Shown piece by piece: positions 43,265 to 52,333 of a stretch of 64,000 bases of DNA. Under the pieces are notes generated by a model. The model saw nothing but the letters and a program-made list of their open reading frames with translations. It was not told where the DNA came from and made no database searches. Origin of the DNA: Janibacter cremeus (lineage in GTDB: Bacteria; Actinomycetota; Actinomycetes; Actinomycetales; Dermatophilaceae). The stretch is taken from assembly GCF_013409205.1 (NCBI RefSeq), contig NZ_JACCAE010000001.1:186001-250000 (forward strand), read 5' to 3'. The first letter of the stretch is position 1; every line of letters begins with the position of its first letter. The position numbers and the translations under genes were made by a program.

Positions 43265-44377
43265 ATGAGTGAGCACACCCCGACAGGGGCGCAGCCGGAG
43301 GAGCCCAGCGGCTCCGAGCCCGTGCGCCTCGACCAGGGCCACGTGCAGGGCACCGGAGGTGTCCCGGAGCAGTTCGCCAATCCCGGCCTCCCTCCGCACG
43401 TGCTGCGCAACGCAGACCTCGACGAGAAGGCCGCGAAGCGCGCTGAGCGCCAGGTGGCACTGCTCTTCCTCGTGTCCATCTTCGGCACGGTGCTGTTCAT
43501 CGTCGCCTACCTGCTCGTCGACACCGGGACCCAGGTCTGGGTGCCGTTCACCAACGAGATGAGCCTGTCGAACCTCCTGCTGGGTCTCGGCCTGTCGCTG
43601 AGCCTGCTGGGTATCGGCCTGGGTGCGGTCCATTGGGCCAAGACGCTCATGCCCGACACCGAGGTCGTCGAGATGCGTCACCCGATGCGCTCGCAGGACG
43701 AGGACCGCCAGGACTTCGTCGACACGATGCTCGAGGGCGGTGAGTCCTCGCAGCTGACGCGTCGTCCCCTGCTCAAGGCGACCTTCGGTGGCGCCATGGG
43801 CCTGTTCGCACTGCCGTTGCTCGTCCAGCTCGTCGGCTCCCTCGGGCCACTTCCCCGCAACGACCTCTCGGTCACGTTCTGGGACAAGAGCGAGAACGGG
43901 AAGTCCGACAAGTTGCGTCTGATGCGCGACCCGGAGAACACCCCGATCAAGCCTGCCGACGTCACGATCGGCTCGGTCTTCCACATCCAGCCGGAAGGCC
44001 TGCTGGATCTGCACCACGGCAAGCTGGAGCAGATGAGCAAGGCCTCCGTGCTCCTCATGCGTCTGAACCCGAAGGACTTCCAGGACACGGACAGGGGTCG
44101 CAAGGCGCGCTCCTGGGGTCACGAAGGGATCGTCGCCTACTCCAAGGTGTGCACCCACGTCGGTTGCCCCGTCGGCCTCTACGAGCAGACGACGCACCAT
44201 CTGCTCTGCCCGTGTCACCAGTCCACCTTCGACGTCACCAACGACTGCGAGATCGTCTTCGGCCCGGCCGGGCACCCCCTGCCGCAGCTGAAGGTCGGCG
44301 TCGACAGCGAGGGTTACCTCATCGCTGACCAGCCCTTCCAGGAACCGGTCGGCCCGAGCTTCTGGGAGCGTGGTTGA
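43265..44377 (+). CDS. qcrA: Rieske iron-sulfur subunit of the bc1 complex
   Basis: The 370-aa Rieske protein has an actinobacterial N-terminal extension with three membrane helices (about 63-90, 100-125 and 172-192) in place of one. The 2Fe-2S ligands are in CTHVGCP (Cys near 296, His near 298) and CPCHQS (Cys near 315, His near 318), with the disulfide Cys residues in the same loops. It accepts electrons from menaquinol and passes them to QcrC. It follows qcrC by 40 nt, and its stop is 2 nt before the qcrB start codon. Confidence 0.95.
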   Translation: MSEHTPTGAQPEEPSGSEPVRLDQGHVQGTGGVPEQFANPGLPPHVLRNADLDEKAAKRAERQVALLFLVSIFGTVLFIVAYLLVDTGTQVWVPFTNEMSLSNLLLGLGLSLSLLGIGLGAVHWAKTLMPDTEVVEMRHPMRSQDEDRQDFVDTMLEGGESSQLTRRPLLKATFGGAMGLFALPLLVQLVGSLGPLPRNDLSVTFWDKSENGKSDKLRLMRDPENTPIKPADVTIGSVFHIQPEGLLDLHHGKLEQMSKASVLLMRLNPKDFQDTDRGRKARSWGHEGIVAYSKVCTHVGCPVGLYEQTTHHLLCPCHQSTFDVTNDCEIVFGPAGHPLPQLKVGVDSEGYLIADQPFQEPVGPSFWERG

Positions 44378-44379
44378 TC

Positions 44380-46092
44380 ATGACCAGCACTGCTCGTCCC
44401 GCTGACGGCCTGCGTGCGGATGACGCACCGGCCACGGCGCCCACCTCTGCCGGCATGAAGAAGGTCGGCGGCGTCGCCGGGTGGATTGATGACCGGACCG
44501 GCGCCGCCAAGGGCGTCGGCTACCTGATGAAGAAGGTCTTCCCGGACCACTGGTCCTTCATGCTCGGCGAGATCGCCATGTACTCGATGATCGTGTGCAT
44601 GCTCACCGGGGTCTTCCTGACCTTCTGGTTCGACCCATCGATGGTCCACACCACCTACGAGGGCAGCTACGTCCCGATGCAGGGCGTGGAGATGTCGCGG
44701 GCCTACGCCTCGACGCTGAACATCTCGTTCGACGTCAAGGGCGGTCTGCTCATCCGCCAGATCCATCACTGGTCGGCGCTGCTGTTCATCGTCGCGCTGT
44801 CGGTGCACATGCTCCGCGTGTTCTTCACCGGTGCCTTCCGCAAGCCGCGTGAGCTCAACTGGGTCATCGGCTGCGTGCTGTCCCTGCTGGCTCTCGTGGA
44901 GGGCTTCGCCGGCTACTCCCTCCCGGACGACCTGCTCTCCGGTACGGGCCTGCGCGCCGCGCAGGGCTTCATGGTGGCCGCGCCCGTCATCGGCAGCTAC
45001 CTCAGCTACGCGTTGTTCGGCGGCACCTTCCCGGGCCTGGACATCATCCCGCGGCTGTACTCCATCCACATCCTGCTGCTGCCGGCCCTTCTCATCGGTC
45101 TGTTCACGGTGCACATCGTCCTCGTGGCGCTGCAGAAGCACACGCAGTACCCCGGCCCGGGCAAGACGAACGACAACGTCGTCGGCTTCCCCGTCATGCC
45201 GGTGTACGCGGCCAAGGCCGGTGGGTTCTTCTTCATCGTCTTCGGTGGCATCGCGCTGATGTCCTCGCTGATCCAGATCAACGCGGTCTGGGTCCACGGT
45301 CCGTACGTGCCCAACGCCACGACCGCCGGCGCCCAGCCTGACTGGTACATGGGCTTCCCCGACGGTGCCCTGCGTCTGCTGCCGGGCTTCCTCGAGTTCG
45401 AGACCTTCGGGTTCACGTGGGCCTTCCCGGTCATCATCGGTGCCCTGCTGGTCATCCCGGCCTTCTACGGCGGCATGATCGCCTACCCGTTCATCGAGGC
45501 CTGGGTCACCGGTGACAAGCGTGAGCACCACCTGCTCGACCGCCCGCGGAACGCCCCCACCCGTACCGGTCTGGGCATGGCAGCGCTGACGCTCTACGGC
45601 GTACTGATGTTCGCCGCGAGCAACGACATCATGGCGATCAAGTTCGGGATGTCGATCAACGACATCACCTGGACGCTGCGCGTGCTGACCTTCGTCGGCC
45701 CGGTCATCGCCTTCTGGGCGACCCGCCGCCTCTGCCTGAGCATGCAACGGCACGAGCGGGACACGGTCCTCCACGGACGGGAGACGGGTCGGATCGAGCG
45801 GAGCGCCGACGGCGAATTCCACGAGGTCCACGAGCCGCTCGACCCGTACACGCGCTGGACGATGGTCCAGCACGAGGGTGCTCCCCCGCTGGAGCTCGAG
45901 CCAGCCGTCGACGAGAACGGCGTCGAGAACAGAAAGGGCGCACGCAAGAACAAGCTGCGTGCCAAGCTGCACGACTTCTACTTCGGTGGAAGCGTCGAGC
46001 CGCCCACCCCGGCAGAGCTCGAGGCCGCGCACCACGAGCACGGCCACGAGCAGATCGAGGCGGGCGAGGACGAGAAGGTCTCCACCCACTGA
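44380..46092 (+). CDS. qcrB: Cytochrome b subunit of the bc1 complex
   Basis: The 570-aa polytopic subunit binds two b hemes and forms the quinol sites. The heme ligands are visible in RQIHHWSALLFIVALSVHMLRV and IPRLYSIHILLLPALLIGLFTVHIV. The quinol-oxidation motif is PDWYMGF (family PEWY). A long soluble C-terminal arm (about 440-570) rich in acidic and His residues (HHEHGHEQIEAGEDE) is characteristic of actinobacteria. PEWY replaced by PDWY is a mild, known kind of variation. The ATG at 44380 follows the qcrA stop; a TTG at 44374 is less likely. A hairpin terminator follows. Confidence 0.95.
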   Translation: MTSTARPADGLRADDAPATAPTSAGMKKVGGVAGWIDDRTGAAKGVGYLMKKVFPDHWSFMLGEIAMYSMIVCMLTGVFLTFWFDPSMVHTTYEGSYVPMQGVEMSRAYASTLNISFDVKGGLLIRQIHHWSALLFIVALSVHMLRVFFTGAFRKPRELNWVIGCVLSLLALVEGFAGYSLPDDLLSGTGLRAAQGFMVAAPVIGSYLSYALFGGTFPGLDIIPRLYSIHILLLPALLIGLFTVHIVLVALQKHTQYPGPGKTNDNVVGFPVMPVYAAKAGGFFFIVFGGIALMSSLIQINAVWVHGPYVPNATTAGAQPDWYMGFPDGALRLLPGFLEFETFGFTWAFPVIIGALLVIPAFYGGMIAYPFIEAWVTGDKREHHLLDRPRNAPTRTGLGMAALTLYGVLMFAASNDIMAIKFGMSINDITWTLRVLTFVGPVIAFWATRRLCLSMQRHERDTVLHGRETGRIERSADGEFHEVHEPLDPYTRWTMVQHEGAPPLELEPAVDENGVENRKGARKNKLRAKLHDFYFGGSVEPPTPAELEAAHHEHGHEQIEAGEDEKVSTH

Positions 46093-46107
46093 CCCCGGTC
46101 AGCCGAT

Positions 46108-46146
46108 CGAGGCGGGCCCCGGAGGACTCCTTCGGGGCCCGCCTCG
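46108..46146 (+). terminator. Terminator of the ctaE-qcrCAB operon
   Basis: Perfect 14-bp arms (46108-46121 and 46133-46146) with an 11-nt loop lie 15 nt after the qcrB stop codon. Confidence 0.88.
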
Positions 46147-46213
46147 TCGTGCTCGACACCGAGTCGACCCACCCGACTCTCCCCCCGGGCGACGGTGCGA
46201 AGATGTTCCGAGA

Positions 46214-47479
46214 ATGACGCCTCCGCTCGCCTCCCGACGCCCGGCCGAGACGGTTCGTCCTGCCTCTCTGGCCATGACGACGGTCCTGCTGGCGCTGCTC
46301 GGCATGTTCGGCCCCTTCTCCATCGACACGCCCTTCCCCGCGTTCGCTGCCATGGGCGAGCAGTTCCAGGTCTCCGACGCGGCGATGCAGCTCGTCGTGA
46401 GCGCCTACTTGGCCTCGTTCGCCGCCATGTGCCTCTTCCACGGTCCGATCAGCGACGCAGTGGGGCGCAAGCCGGTCATGGTCACCGGCGCCGCGATCTA
46501 CGCGCTCGCGTCGATCGGATGTGCCCTCTCGAACTCGCTGGAGCTACTCCTGGTCTTTCGGGTCCTGCAGGGCATGTCCGCCGGTGCGGGGACGATCGTC
46601 TCCCGCACTGTGGTCCGGGACCTGTTCGAAGGAGCGCGGGCCCAGCAGCTGATGAGCATAGTCGCCATGATCTTCGCCCTCGGCCCGGCAATCGCCCCGA
46701 TCATGGGTGGCTGGTTGTTGCTCCTGGGACCGTGGCCACTGATCTTCTGGTTCCTCACCCTCTTCGGCGCCGCCATCGCGATCGCAGTGCTCGCCCTCCT
46801 GCCCGAGAGCCACCCGCCCGAGAACCGCACTCCCCTGCGGGTGCGCTCCATCCTCGCCAGCGTCGCCGACGTCAGCCGTGTACGCAGTTTCCAGGTCCTC
46901 GCCGCTGCCCAGGCATTCTCCTTCGCCGGGCAGTTCCTCTACATCGCAGCGGCACCGATATTCGTGGTTTCGCTCCTGGGCAAGGGGCCACAGGACTTCT
47001 GGGTCTTCTTCGTCCCGATGGTCGGCGGGATGGTGCTCGGATCCTTCACCAATGCCCGACTGGCCGGGCGTGTCAGTGGGCACGTGCTCATCACGGGCGG
47101 TCAGTGCGTCGCCATCACCGGTGCCGTGGTCGGCATGCTCTTCGCCTTCGGTCCGGGGGCGGCCACCTTGCCCTGGGCAGTCGTGGGCCCCACGGCCATC
47201 GCCTTCGGGACGGGTATCGCGCTGCCGATCTACCAGCTGACCCTGCTGGACGCGGTCCCACATGCGCGCGGGACGGCCGCCTCGGTCTCCACCTTCGCCG
47301 TGCTCATCCTCAATGCCGTGCTTGCCAGCGTCATCGCCCCCGTCGCAGCGACATCGCTCGGCCGTCTGGCGGCGACGAGCCTGACGCTGCTGGTGCTGGG
47401 CATCGCCTTGTTCCATCTCCATCGTGCCGGAGTGCGCAGAGAGTCCCGCACCCATACTTGTCAGCCGGAGGTGTCCTGA
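46214..47479 (+). CDS. Bcr/CflA-type MFS drug transporter
   Basis: The 421-aa protein has 12 hydrophobic segments and the DHA1 signs: MGEQFQVSDAAMQLVVSAYL in helix 2 region, GPISDAVGRKPVMVTG as motif A near residue 75, and RVLQGMSAGAGTIVSRTVVRD as motif B/C near 110. This pattern is that of the Bcr/CflA proton-driven drug exporters. The substrate is unknown. The ATG at 46214 has no strong ribosome site. It is separated from qcrB by a terminator and followed after 2 nt by the metallopeptidase gene, so those two form a unit inserted between the two halves of the oxidase cluster. Confidence 0.88.
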   Translation: MTPPLASRRPAETVRPASLAMTTVLLALLGMFGPFSIDTPFPAFAAMGEQFQVSDAAMQLVVSAYLASFAAMCLFHGPISDAVGRKPVMVTGAAIYALASIGCALSNSLELLLVFRVLQGMSAGAGTIVSRTVVRDLFEGARAQQLMSIVAMIFALGPAIAPIMGGWLLLLGPWPLIFWFLTLFGAAIAIAVLALLPESHPPENRTPLRVRSILASVADVSRVRSFQVLAAAQAFSFAGQFLYIAAAPIFVVSLLGKGPQDFWVFFVPMVGGMVLGSFTNARLAGRVSGHVLITGGQCVAITGAVVGMLFAFGPGAATLPWAVVGPTAIAFGTGIALPIYQLTLLDAVPHARGTAASVSTFAVLILNAVLASVIAPVAATSLGRLAATSLTLLVLGIALFHLHRAGVRRESRTHTCQPEVS

Positions 47480-47481
47480 CG

Positions 47482-47862
47482 ATGCAGATCAGTGAAGAGG
47501 ACTTCGAGTCGGCGGTCCGTGATGCCCTCGACGAGGTCCCGTCGGGCCTGCTCGGCATGCTCGACAACGTGGCCTTCTTCGTCGAGGACGAGCCGGGTCC
47601 CGAGTACGCCGAGCCAGCCATGTCCGTCGAGGAGAACGCCGAGCTCCTCGGGATCTACGTCGGCACGCCCCTGACCGACCGGGACAGTGGCTGGACCGCC
47701 GGCGCCCTCCCGGACCGCATCGTGCTCTTCCGCGGACCCCTGTCCCGCATGTGTGCCGACATCGACGAGCTGCGTGAGGAGATCACCATCACGATCGTCC
47801 ACGAGGCAGGTCACCACGTCGGCATCGACGAGCAACGCCTTCACGACCTGGGCTGGGCCTGA
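47482..47862 (+). CDS. Zincin-like metallopeptidase family protein
   Basis: The 126-aa minimal metalloprotease has an acidic N-terminal half (EDFESAVRDALDEVP, VAFFVEDEPGPE) and a zinc motif HEAGHH near residue 107, followed by GIDEQRLHDLG. It matches the short zincin family known as DUF1025 or possible-zinc-protease. The physiological substrate is unknown. The start ATG at 47482 has a GGAGGTG site in the end of the MFS gene, which stops 2 nt upstream, suggesting translational coupling. Confidence 0.85.
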   Translation: MQISEEDFESAVRDALDEVPSGLLGMLDNVAFFVEDEPGPEYAEPAMSVEENAELLGIYVGTPLTDRDSGWTAGALPDRIVLFRGPLSRMCADIDELREEITITIVHEAGHHVGIDEQRLHDLGWA

Positions 47863-47875
47863 CGGTCGTCAGGCC
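47856..47875. terminator. Terminator hairpin shared by two converging stop codons
   Basis: Arms GGCCTGAC and GTCAGGCC with a GGTC tetraloop (47856-47875) include the stop codon of the metallopeptidase gene and of the convergent L,D-transpeptidase gene. Confidence 0.7.
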
Positions 47876-49095
47876 AGTGCGCTCTGCTTCTGCCACTGCG
47901 CCCACGAGAACTGCCAGACACCGATCCCCTCGGTGGGCAGGAACTCGCGGTCCGAGCCAGTGAAGTTCACCGGGTCCCCGACCAAGGAGTGCTTGTAGAA
48001 CCACTTGGCGTTCTGGGGGGCCATGTTCACGCACCCGTGGGAGACGTTGGTGCTGCCCTGCGCACCCACGGACCACGGCGCGGAGTGGACGAACTCCCCG
48101 GTCCAGGTCACCCGCACGTTGTAGTCGGTGTCGACCTTGTAGTAGCCCTTCTCGCCCTTGTCGACCCCGATCGTCGAGGAGTCCATCGTCATCTCGCGCT
48201 GCTTGCCGATCACGACCTTCATCCCAGACCGGGTCTCGGTCTCCCGACCCGGCTTGCCACTGCTGACGGGGAAGGTCTTGAGCGTCTGACCGTCCTGCGA
48301 GACGGTCATCTCGTGGGCGTTGATGTCGACCGTGGCCATCTGGCGGCGACCGATCGTCATCGAACCGCTGGCGCCCTGGGCAACCCACTTGTCCTCACCG
48401 GTCTGGTAGCCGGTGATCGGGGCATCGATCGTCACGGTCGTGCCCGGCGTCCAGAAGTCCTTGGGTCGCCACATCAGCTGCCGGTTGTCCAGCCAGCCCC
48501 ACGACCCCTCGGTCTGCGGCGTGGTCTCGACCGAGACAGCCCGCTCGATGGCCCGACGGTACTTCTCGTCGGTGACGGCGGAGTCGAACTGGATGCTCAC
48601 CGGCATCCCGACGCCGACGGTCCGGCCGCTGTAGACGATCCCGTAGGTGGCGGTCACCTCCGGGTCATGCGTGGTGAAGGTGCTCTTGTCGGTCGTGGTA
48701 CCGCCTTCGGGGCCCTGAGCGGTGGTCGTGACCGTGTACTTCGTCGACGGCTTCATCCGGGCACTGGAGGTCCACGTCTGTCCCTCGACCGCTCCGTCGA
48801 TCTCATCCCCGCCGGCCCCGACGACCGTGACGTCGTCGATCTCTCCGCGCACGGCCTGCACGGTGATCGTGTCGTCGGGCATGACCTCGTCGGTGCCCCC
48901 CGCCGGGTCGACCGTGATCTCGGCCTGAGGAGGCGCCGTCGACGTCGACGTCGACGTCGACGCCTCGGAGGAGGGGTCCGGATCCGTTGGGCCAGAGTTG
49001 CTCGAGCACCCCGCCAGGATGAGTGCGGCCGTCACGAGCAGGCCCAGGACCGTGGCTGCGGGTGTTGGTCCCTTCACCAATTCGCGTACCCCCAT
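47869..49095 (-). CDS. Lipoprotein L,D-transpeptidase with Ig-like domains
   Basis: The 408-aa exported cell-wall enzyme makes 3-3 peptidoglycan cross-links. A lipoprotein signal ends in LILAGC (Cys30). After it comes a Ser/Thr linker, two Ig-like beta domains (about 60-260) and a C-terminal YkuD domain with the catalytic motif VSHGCVNM. This is the arrangement of mycobacterial LdtMt2-type enzymes. The ATG at 49095 gives the lipoprotein signal directly. The linker is encoded by four tandem hexamers at 48938-48961. It lies downstream of ctaF on the same strand, after a hairpin, so it is probably a separate unit. Confidence 0.92.
   Translation of the reverse strand: MGVRELVKGPTPAATVLGLLVTAALILAGCSSNSGPTDPDPSSEASTSTSTSTAPPQAEITVDPAGGTDEVMPDDTITVQAVRGEIDDVTVVGAGGDEIDGAVEGQTWTSSARMKPSTKYTVTTTAQGPEGGTTTDKSTFTTHDPEVTATYGIVYSGRTVGVGMPVSIQFDSAVTDEKYRRAIERAVSVETTPQTEGSWGWLDNRQLMWRPKDFWTPGTTVTIDAPITGYQTGEDKWVAQGASGSMTIGRRQMATVDINAHEMTVSQDGQTLKTFPVSSGKPGRETETRSGMKVVIGKQREMTMDSSTIGVDKGEKGYYKVDTDYNVRVTWTGEFVHSAPWSVGAQGSTNVSHGCVNMAPQNAKWFYKHSLVGDPVNFTGSDREFLPTEGIGVWQFSWAQWQKQSALA
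48938..48961. repeat. Four tandem GTCGAC hexamers in the transpeptidase gene
   Basis: Four perfect copies of GTCGAC (plus strand) encode alternating Ser-Thr in the linker just after the lipid anchor, so copy number could change without a frameshift. Confidence 0.8.
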
Positions 49096-49149
49096 GGAAA
49101 CAAGTGGTGGCCACGCCGCGCTGCAGCGGCGACGCACCCCGTCAAGACG

Positions 49150-49191
49150 TCGGAGGAGCCCCGGCCCTGTCCACGCCGCAGGCCCCTCCGA
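49150..49191 (-). terminator. Hairpin after ctaF
   Basis: TCGGAGG (49150-49156) pairs with CCTCCGA (49185-49191), with further partial pairing inside, just downstream of the ctaF stop at 49207 in the direction of transcription. Confidence 0.55.
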
Positions 49192-49206
49192 GAGTGTACG
49201 CCCTGC

Positions 49207-49608
49207 TCAGTGGGCGAACTCTCCCTTGAAGTACTCGAAGGTCCAACCGCACACGGCCCAGACCCCCATGATCAGACCGAACGCAGCGATCCAGTAAGCC
49301 ACCGCGACGCCGAGGAAAATCAGCGTGCCGGAGAGCGCCAGCCACAGCGGCCACCAGGAGTACGGGGAGAAGGCACCGTAGGCGCCCTCCTGCTCCTCGA
49401 TCTCCCCGTGCTCGTCGTCCTCGGGACGGGCCGGCAGCTTGCGGCCGACCGCCCAGAGGAAGAAGGCGATCATGAAGCCCAGACCGCCGCAGAGGTTCAG
49501 CGCCACCCAGCCCACCGGCTCGACCCAGTCACTCCAGAAGCCGTAGAGCATCCCGACCGCGACGAAGAAGACGCCGATGCCGGCAAAGAATCCGATCTCG
49601 GTCTTCAT
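49207..49608 (-). CDS. ctaF: Cytochrome c oxidase subunit IV (actinobacterial)
   Basis: The 133-aa small membrane subunit specific to actinobacterial aa3 oxidases has four helices ([71 protein letters not shown]). An acidic loop ([15 protein letters not shown]) lies between helices 2 and 3, and the C-terminus is [10 protein letters not shown]. It lies directly after ctaD with a 4-nt ATGA overlap (49605-49608), so it is coupled. It corresponds to Rv2199c in position and pattern. Confidence 0.92.
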   Translation of the reverse strand: MKTEIGFFAGIGVFFVAVGMLYGFWSDWVEPVGWVALNLCGGLGFMIAFFLWAVGRKLPARPEDDEHGEIEEQEGAYGAFSPYSWWPLWLALSGTLIFLGVAVAYWIAAFGLIMGVWAVCGWTFEYFKGEFAH

Positions 49609-51329
49609 CGGGTGACCTCTTCCTTTGCGGTGACGGCGGATCGTGCCTGCAGCGCCTTGGGTGCGTACTCGGGGTGGTTCATGTCGAAGGTCGGACGCTC
49701 GGAGCGGATCGGCGGGATCGACGTGAAGTTGTGCCGCGGCGGCGGGCAGGAGGTCGCCCACTCCAGGCTCCCCCCGTAGCCCCACGGGTCGTCGACCCCG
49801 ACCATCGGTGCGCTCACGTGGGTCTTCCACACGTTGTAGAAGAAGGGCAGGAAGCTGACCGCCAGGATGAGCGAGCCGACCGTGGAGATCTGGTTCGCCA
49901 GCTGGAAGTTGTCCTCCGGCATGTAGTCCGCATAGCGACGCGGCATCCCCTCCACACCCAACCAGTGCTGGATGAGGAAGGTCATGTGGAAACCGACGAA
50001 CAGCAGCCAGAAGTGGACCTTGCCCAGGAACTCGTTGAGCAGCTTGCCGGTCCACTTCGGCCACCAGAAGTACATTCCGCCGAAGAAGGAGAAGACGATC
50101 GTGCCGAAGAGCACGTAGTGGAAGTGGGCGACGATGAAGTACGTGTCGGTGATGTGGAAGTCCATCGCCGGGCTGGCCATGATGATGCCCGTCAGACCAC
50201 CGAAGAGGAACGTCGACAAGAAGCCCAGGGCCCAGATCAGCGGTGTGTCGAAGGACAGCTTGCCGCCCCACATCGTGCCGACCCAGTTGAAGAACTTCAC
50301 GCCCGTCGGGACGGAGATCGCCATCGTCATGACCGCGAAGAAGGGCAGGAAGACCTGACCGGTGCCGTACATGTGGTGGGCCCACACGGAGACCGACAGG
50401 GCCGCGATGGCGATGGTGGCGAAGACGAGCGTCTTGTACCCGAAGATCGGTTTGCGGGAGAAGACCGGGAGGATCTCGGAGATCACGCCGAAGAACGGCA
50501 GCGCCAGGATGTAGACCTCGGGGTGGCCGAAGAACCAGAAGAGGTGCTGCCACAGCAGGGCACCACCACTGTCGGCAGCGAAGATCTCCCCGCCGAAGCG
50601 GCGGTCGACACCCAGGCCGATCAGCGCGGCCGCCAGGACCGGGAAGGCCATCAGGATCAGCACCGAGGTGATCAGGACGGTCCAGGTGAAGACCGGCATC
50701 CGGAACATCGTCATGCCGGGGGCCCGCATGCAGATGACCGTGGTGATGAAGTTGACCGCACCCAGGATGGTGCCGAAACCGGCCAGGGCCAGACCCCAGA
50801 CCCACAGGTCACCGCCCACGCCGGGGCTGTACGTCGGGTCGGACAGCGGGGCATAGGCCGTCCAGCCGAAGGCCGCTGCGCCACCGGGGGTGAGCAGACC
50901 GGCCGCGGCGATGATGCCGCCGAAGAGGTAGAGCCAGTAGGCGAACATGTTCAGCCGCGGGAAGGAGACGTCCGGCGCCCCGATCTGCAGCGGCATCAGC
51001 GCGTTTGCGAAGCCGGCGAAGGCCGGGGTCGCGAACAGCAGCAACATGATCGTGCCGTGCATCGTGAACATCTCGTTGAACTGCTCGGGGTTGTCCACCA
51101 CCTGCAGACCCGGGGCCCACAGCTCGAGCCGGATGACCAGCGCCATCAGGCCACCGAGCAGGAACCACACGAAGCTGGTCACCATGTAGAGGTTGCCGAT
51201 GACCTTGTGGTCCGTCGAGGTGATCATGCGGAAGAACAGGCTTCCCGCCTTCTCCCGCCGAACGAGGGTCTTCTCCGAGACCTCTGCCTCACTGGTGTTC
51301 CGGCTCAGGGCACCGGACATCGTCGACAT
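49605..51329 (-). CDS. ctaD: Cytochrome c oxidase subunit I
   Basis: The 574-aa catalytic subunit of the aa3 oxidase has 12 membrane helices. Conserved motifs are [12 protein letters not shown] with a heme a ligand His, [17 protein letters not shown] with the CuB His and cross-linked Tyr, and [12 protein letters not shown] near the C-terminus with the remaining heme ligands. It reduces oxygen to water and pumps protons. The ATG at 51329 shares one base with the ctaC stop (TGATG). In M. tuberculosis ctaD lies elsewhere, so the ctaC-ctaD-ctaF order here is of the Streptomyces/Micrococcales type. Confidence 0.96.
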   Translation of the reverse strand: MSTMSGALSRNTSEAEVSEKTLVRREKAGSLFFRMITSTDHKVIGNLYMVTSFVWFLLGGLMALVIRLELWAPGLQVVDNPEQFNEMFTMHGTIMLLLFATPAFAGFANALMPLQIGAPDVSFPRLNMFAYWLYLFGGIIAAAGLLTPGGAAAFGWTAYAPLSDPTYSPGVGGDLWVWGLALAGFGTILGAVNFITTVICMRAPGMTMFRMPVFTWTVLITSVLILMAFPVLAAALIGLGVDRRFGGEIFAADSGGALLWQHLFWFFGHPEVYILALPFFGVISEILPVFSRKPIFGYKTLVFATIAIAALSVSVWAHHMYGTGQVFLPFFAVMTMAISVPTGVKFFNWVGTMWGGKLSFDTPLIWALGFLSTFLFGGLTGIIMASPAMDFHITDTYFIVAHFHYVLFGTIVFSFFGGMYFWWPKWTGKLLNEFLGKVHFWLLFVGFHMTFLIQHWLGVEGMPRRYADYMPEDNFQLANQISTVGSLILAVSFLPFFYNVWKTHVSAPMVGVDDPWGYGGSLEWATSCPPPRHNFTSIPPIRSERPTFDMNHPEYAPKALQARSAVTAKEEVTR

Positions 51330-52231
51330 CAGTTCGTCTCCTCGTCGTCGGTGAGATCGGGCACGAGGTCACGATCCCGCTGGATGATGTCCTCACGGCT
51401 GAGGTCGTTGCCCAGCAGCCCGGTCTGGCCCTTGTCCCGGAGCTCCTGCATGTGCGCCTTGTACTCGGCCGGCTCGACGATCTTGACGTTGAAGAGCATC
51501 TGGGAGTGGTAGGCGCCGCACAACTCCGCGCACTTGCCCTGGAAGGTCCCCGTCTGCGACGGGACCACCTGGAAGCGGTTGACGATGCCCGGGTTGACAT
51601 CCATCTTCTCCAGGAACGCCGGGACCCAGAAGGAGTGGATGACGTCACGCGAGGTGAGGATGAACTCGACCCGCTCGCCCTTCGGCAGGTACAGGGTCGG
51701 CAGGTTCTTCTCGTGGCCGGGCTCGCCGTCCAGGGGGGCCATGTGCCCGGCCTCGTGGACATCCGCTTCGACGTAGTTGAAGTCCCAGCTCCACTGCTTG
51801 GCCACGACGTTGACCGTGACGTCGGGCTCCTGCGAGACGTCGATCAGCTGTGACTGCGCCTGCTCGGTGTAGAAGAAGAGCGCGCCCACCATGAACATCG
51901 GCACGACGGTGTAGAGGATTTCCAGTGGCACGTTGTACTGCAGCTGCACCGGCAGCGAGCCGTCGTCGTCCTTGCGCTTGCGGTAGGCCACGATGCACCA
52001 CAGGATCAGGCCCCAGACGAGCACACCCACGGCGAGGGCCGCGACCCACGACCAGATCCACAGGTTCTCGACGAGCACGGACTCCTCGGTGACTCCCTCG
52101 GGCAGGTACCCGTTCTTGGGGTCGGTGTGGACGCCGACCGCGCTGCAGGCCGAGACGACCGACAAGGCGGCGACGAGTCCGATCGCACCGATCCCGCGAC
52201 GTATGCGCGGAGACGTTGTGCTCGAAGACAC
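51329..52231 (-). CDS. ctaC: Cytochrome c oxidase subunit II
   Basis: The 300-aa copper subunit passes electrons to subunit I. It begins with a lipoprotein-type signal ending SVVSAC (Cys near 29), two membrane helices ([23 protein letters not shown] and [22 protein letters not shown] regions) and the cupredoxin domain with CuA ligands in DVIHSFW and [12 protein letters not shown]. The start is uncertain: GTG at 52231 gives a normal signal peptide, while a TTG at 52237 two codons earlier sits nearer an AGGTG site. It is the first gene of ctaCDF and diverges from the aminotransferase-like gene. Confidence 0.94.
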   Translation of the reverse strand: MSSSTTSPRIRRGIGAIGLVAALSVVSACSAVGVHTDPKNGYLPEGVTEESVLVENLWIWSWVAALAVGVLVWGLILWCIVAYRKRKDDDGSLPVQLQYNVPLEILYTVVPMFMVGALFFYTEQAQSQLIDVSQEPDVTVNVVAKQWSWDFNYVEADVHEAGHMAPLDGEPGHEKNLPTLYLPKGERVEFILTSRDVIHSFWVPAFLEKMDVNPGIVNRFQVVPSQTGTFQGKCAELCGAYHSQMLFNVKIVEPAEYKAHMQELRDKGQTGLLGNDLSREDIIQRDRDLVPDLTDDEETN

Positions 52232-52321
52232 AGGCAAGGGGCACCTACTACTGGCCGAAGTTTTCAGAAGACGGTGCTCACATTACCGCAGGAGGGTGGC
52301 CCCATCGACGAAGGGTGGCAC

Positions 52322-52327
52322 TAGCCT
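52322..52327 (+). promoter_or_regulatory. -10 box TAGCCT before the aminotransferase-like gene
   Basis: TAGCCT is followed by 6 nt and the GTG at 52334; a leaderless transcript is inferred. Confidence 0.5.
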
Positions 52328-52333
52328 GCATGC

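Noticed and set aside
44374-44376. TTG start for qcrB
   Set aside because: It overlaps the qcrA stop and would add only two residues; the ATG at 44380 is simpler.
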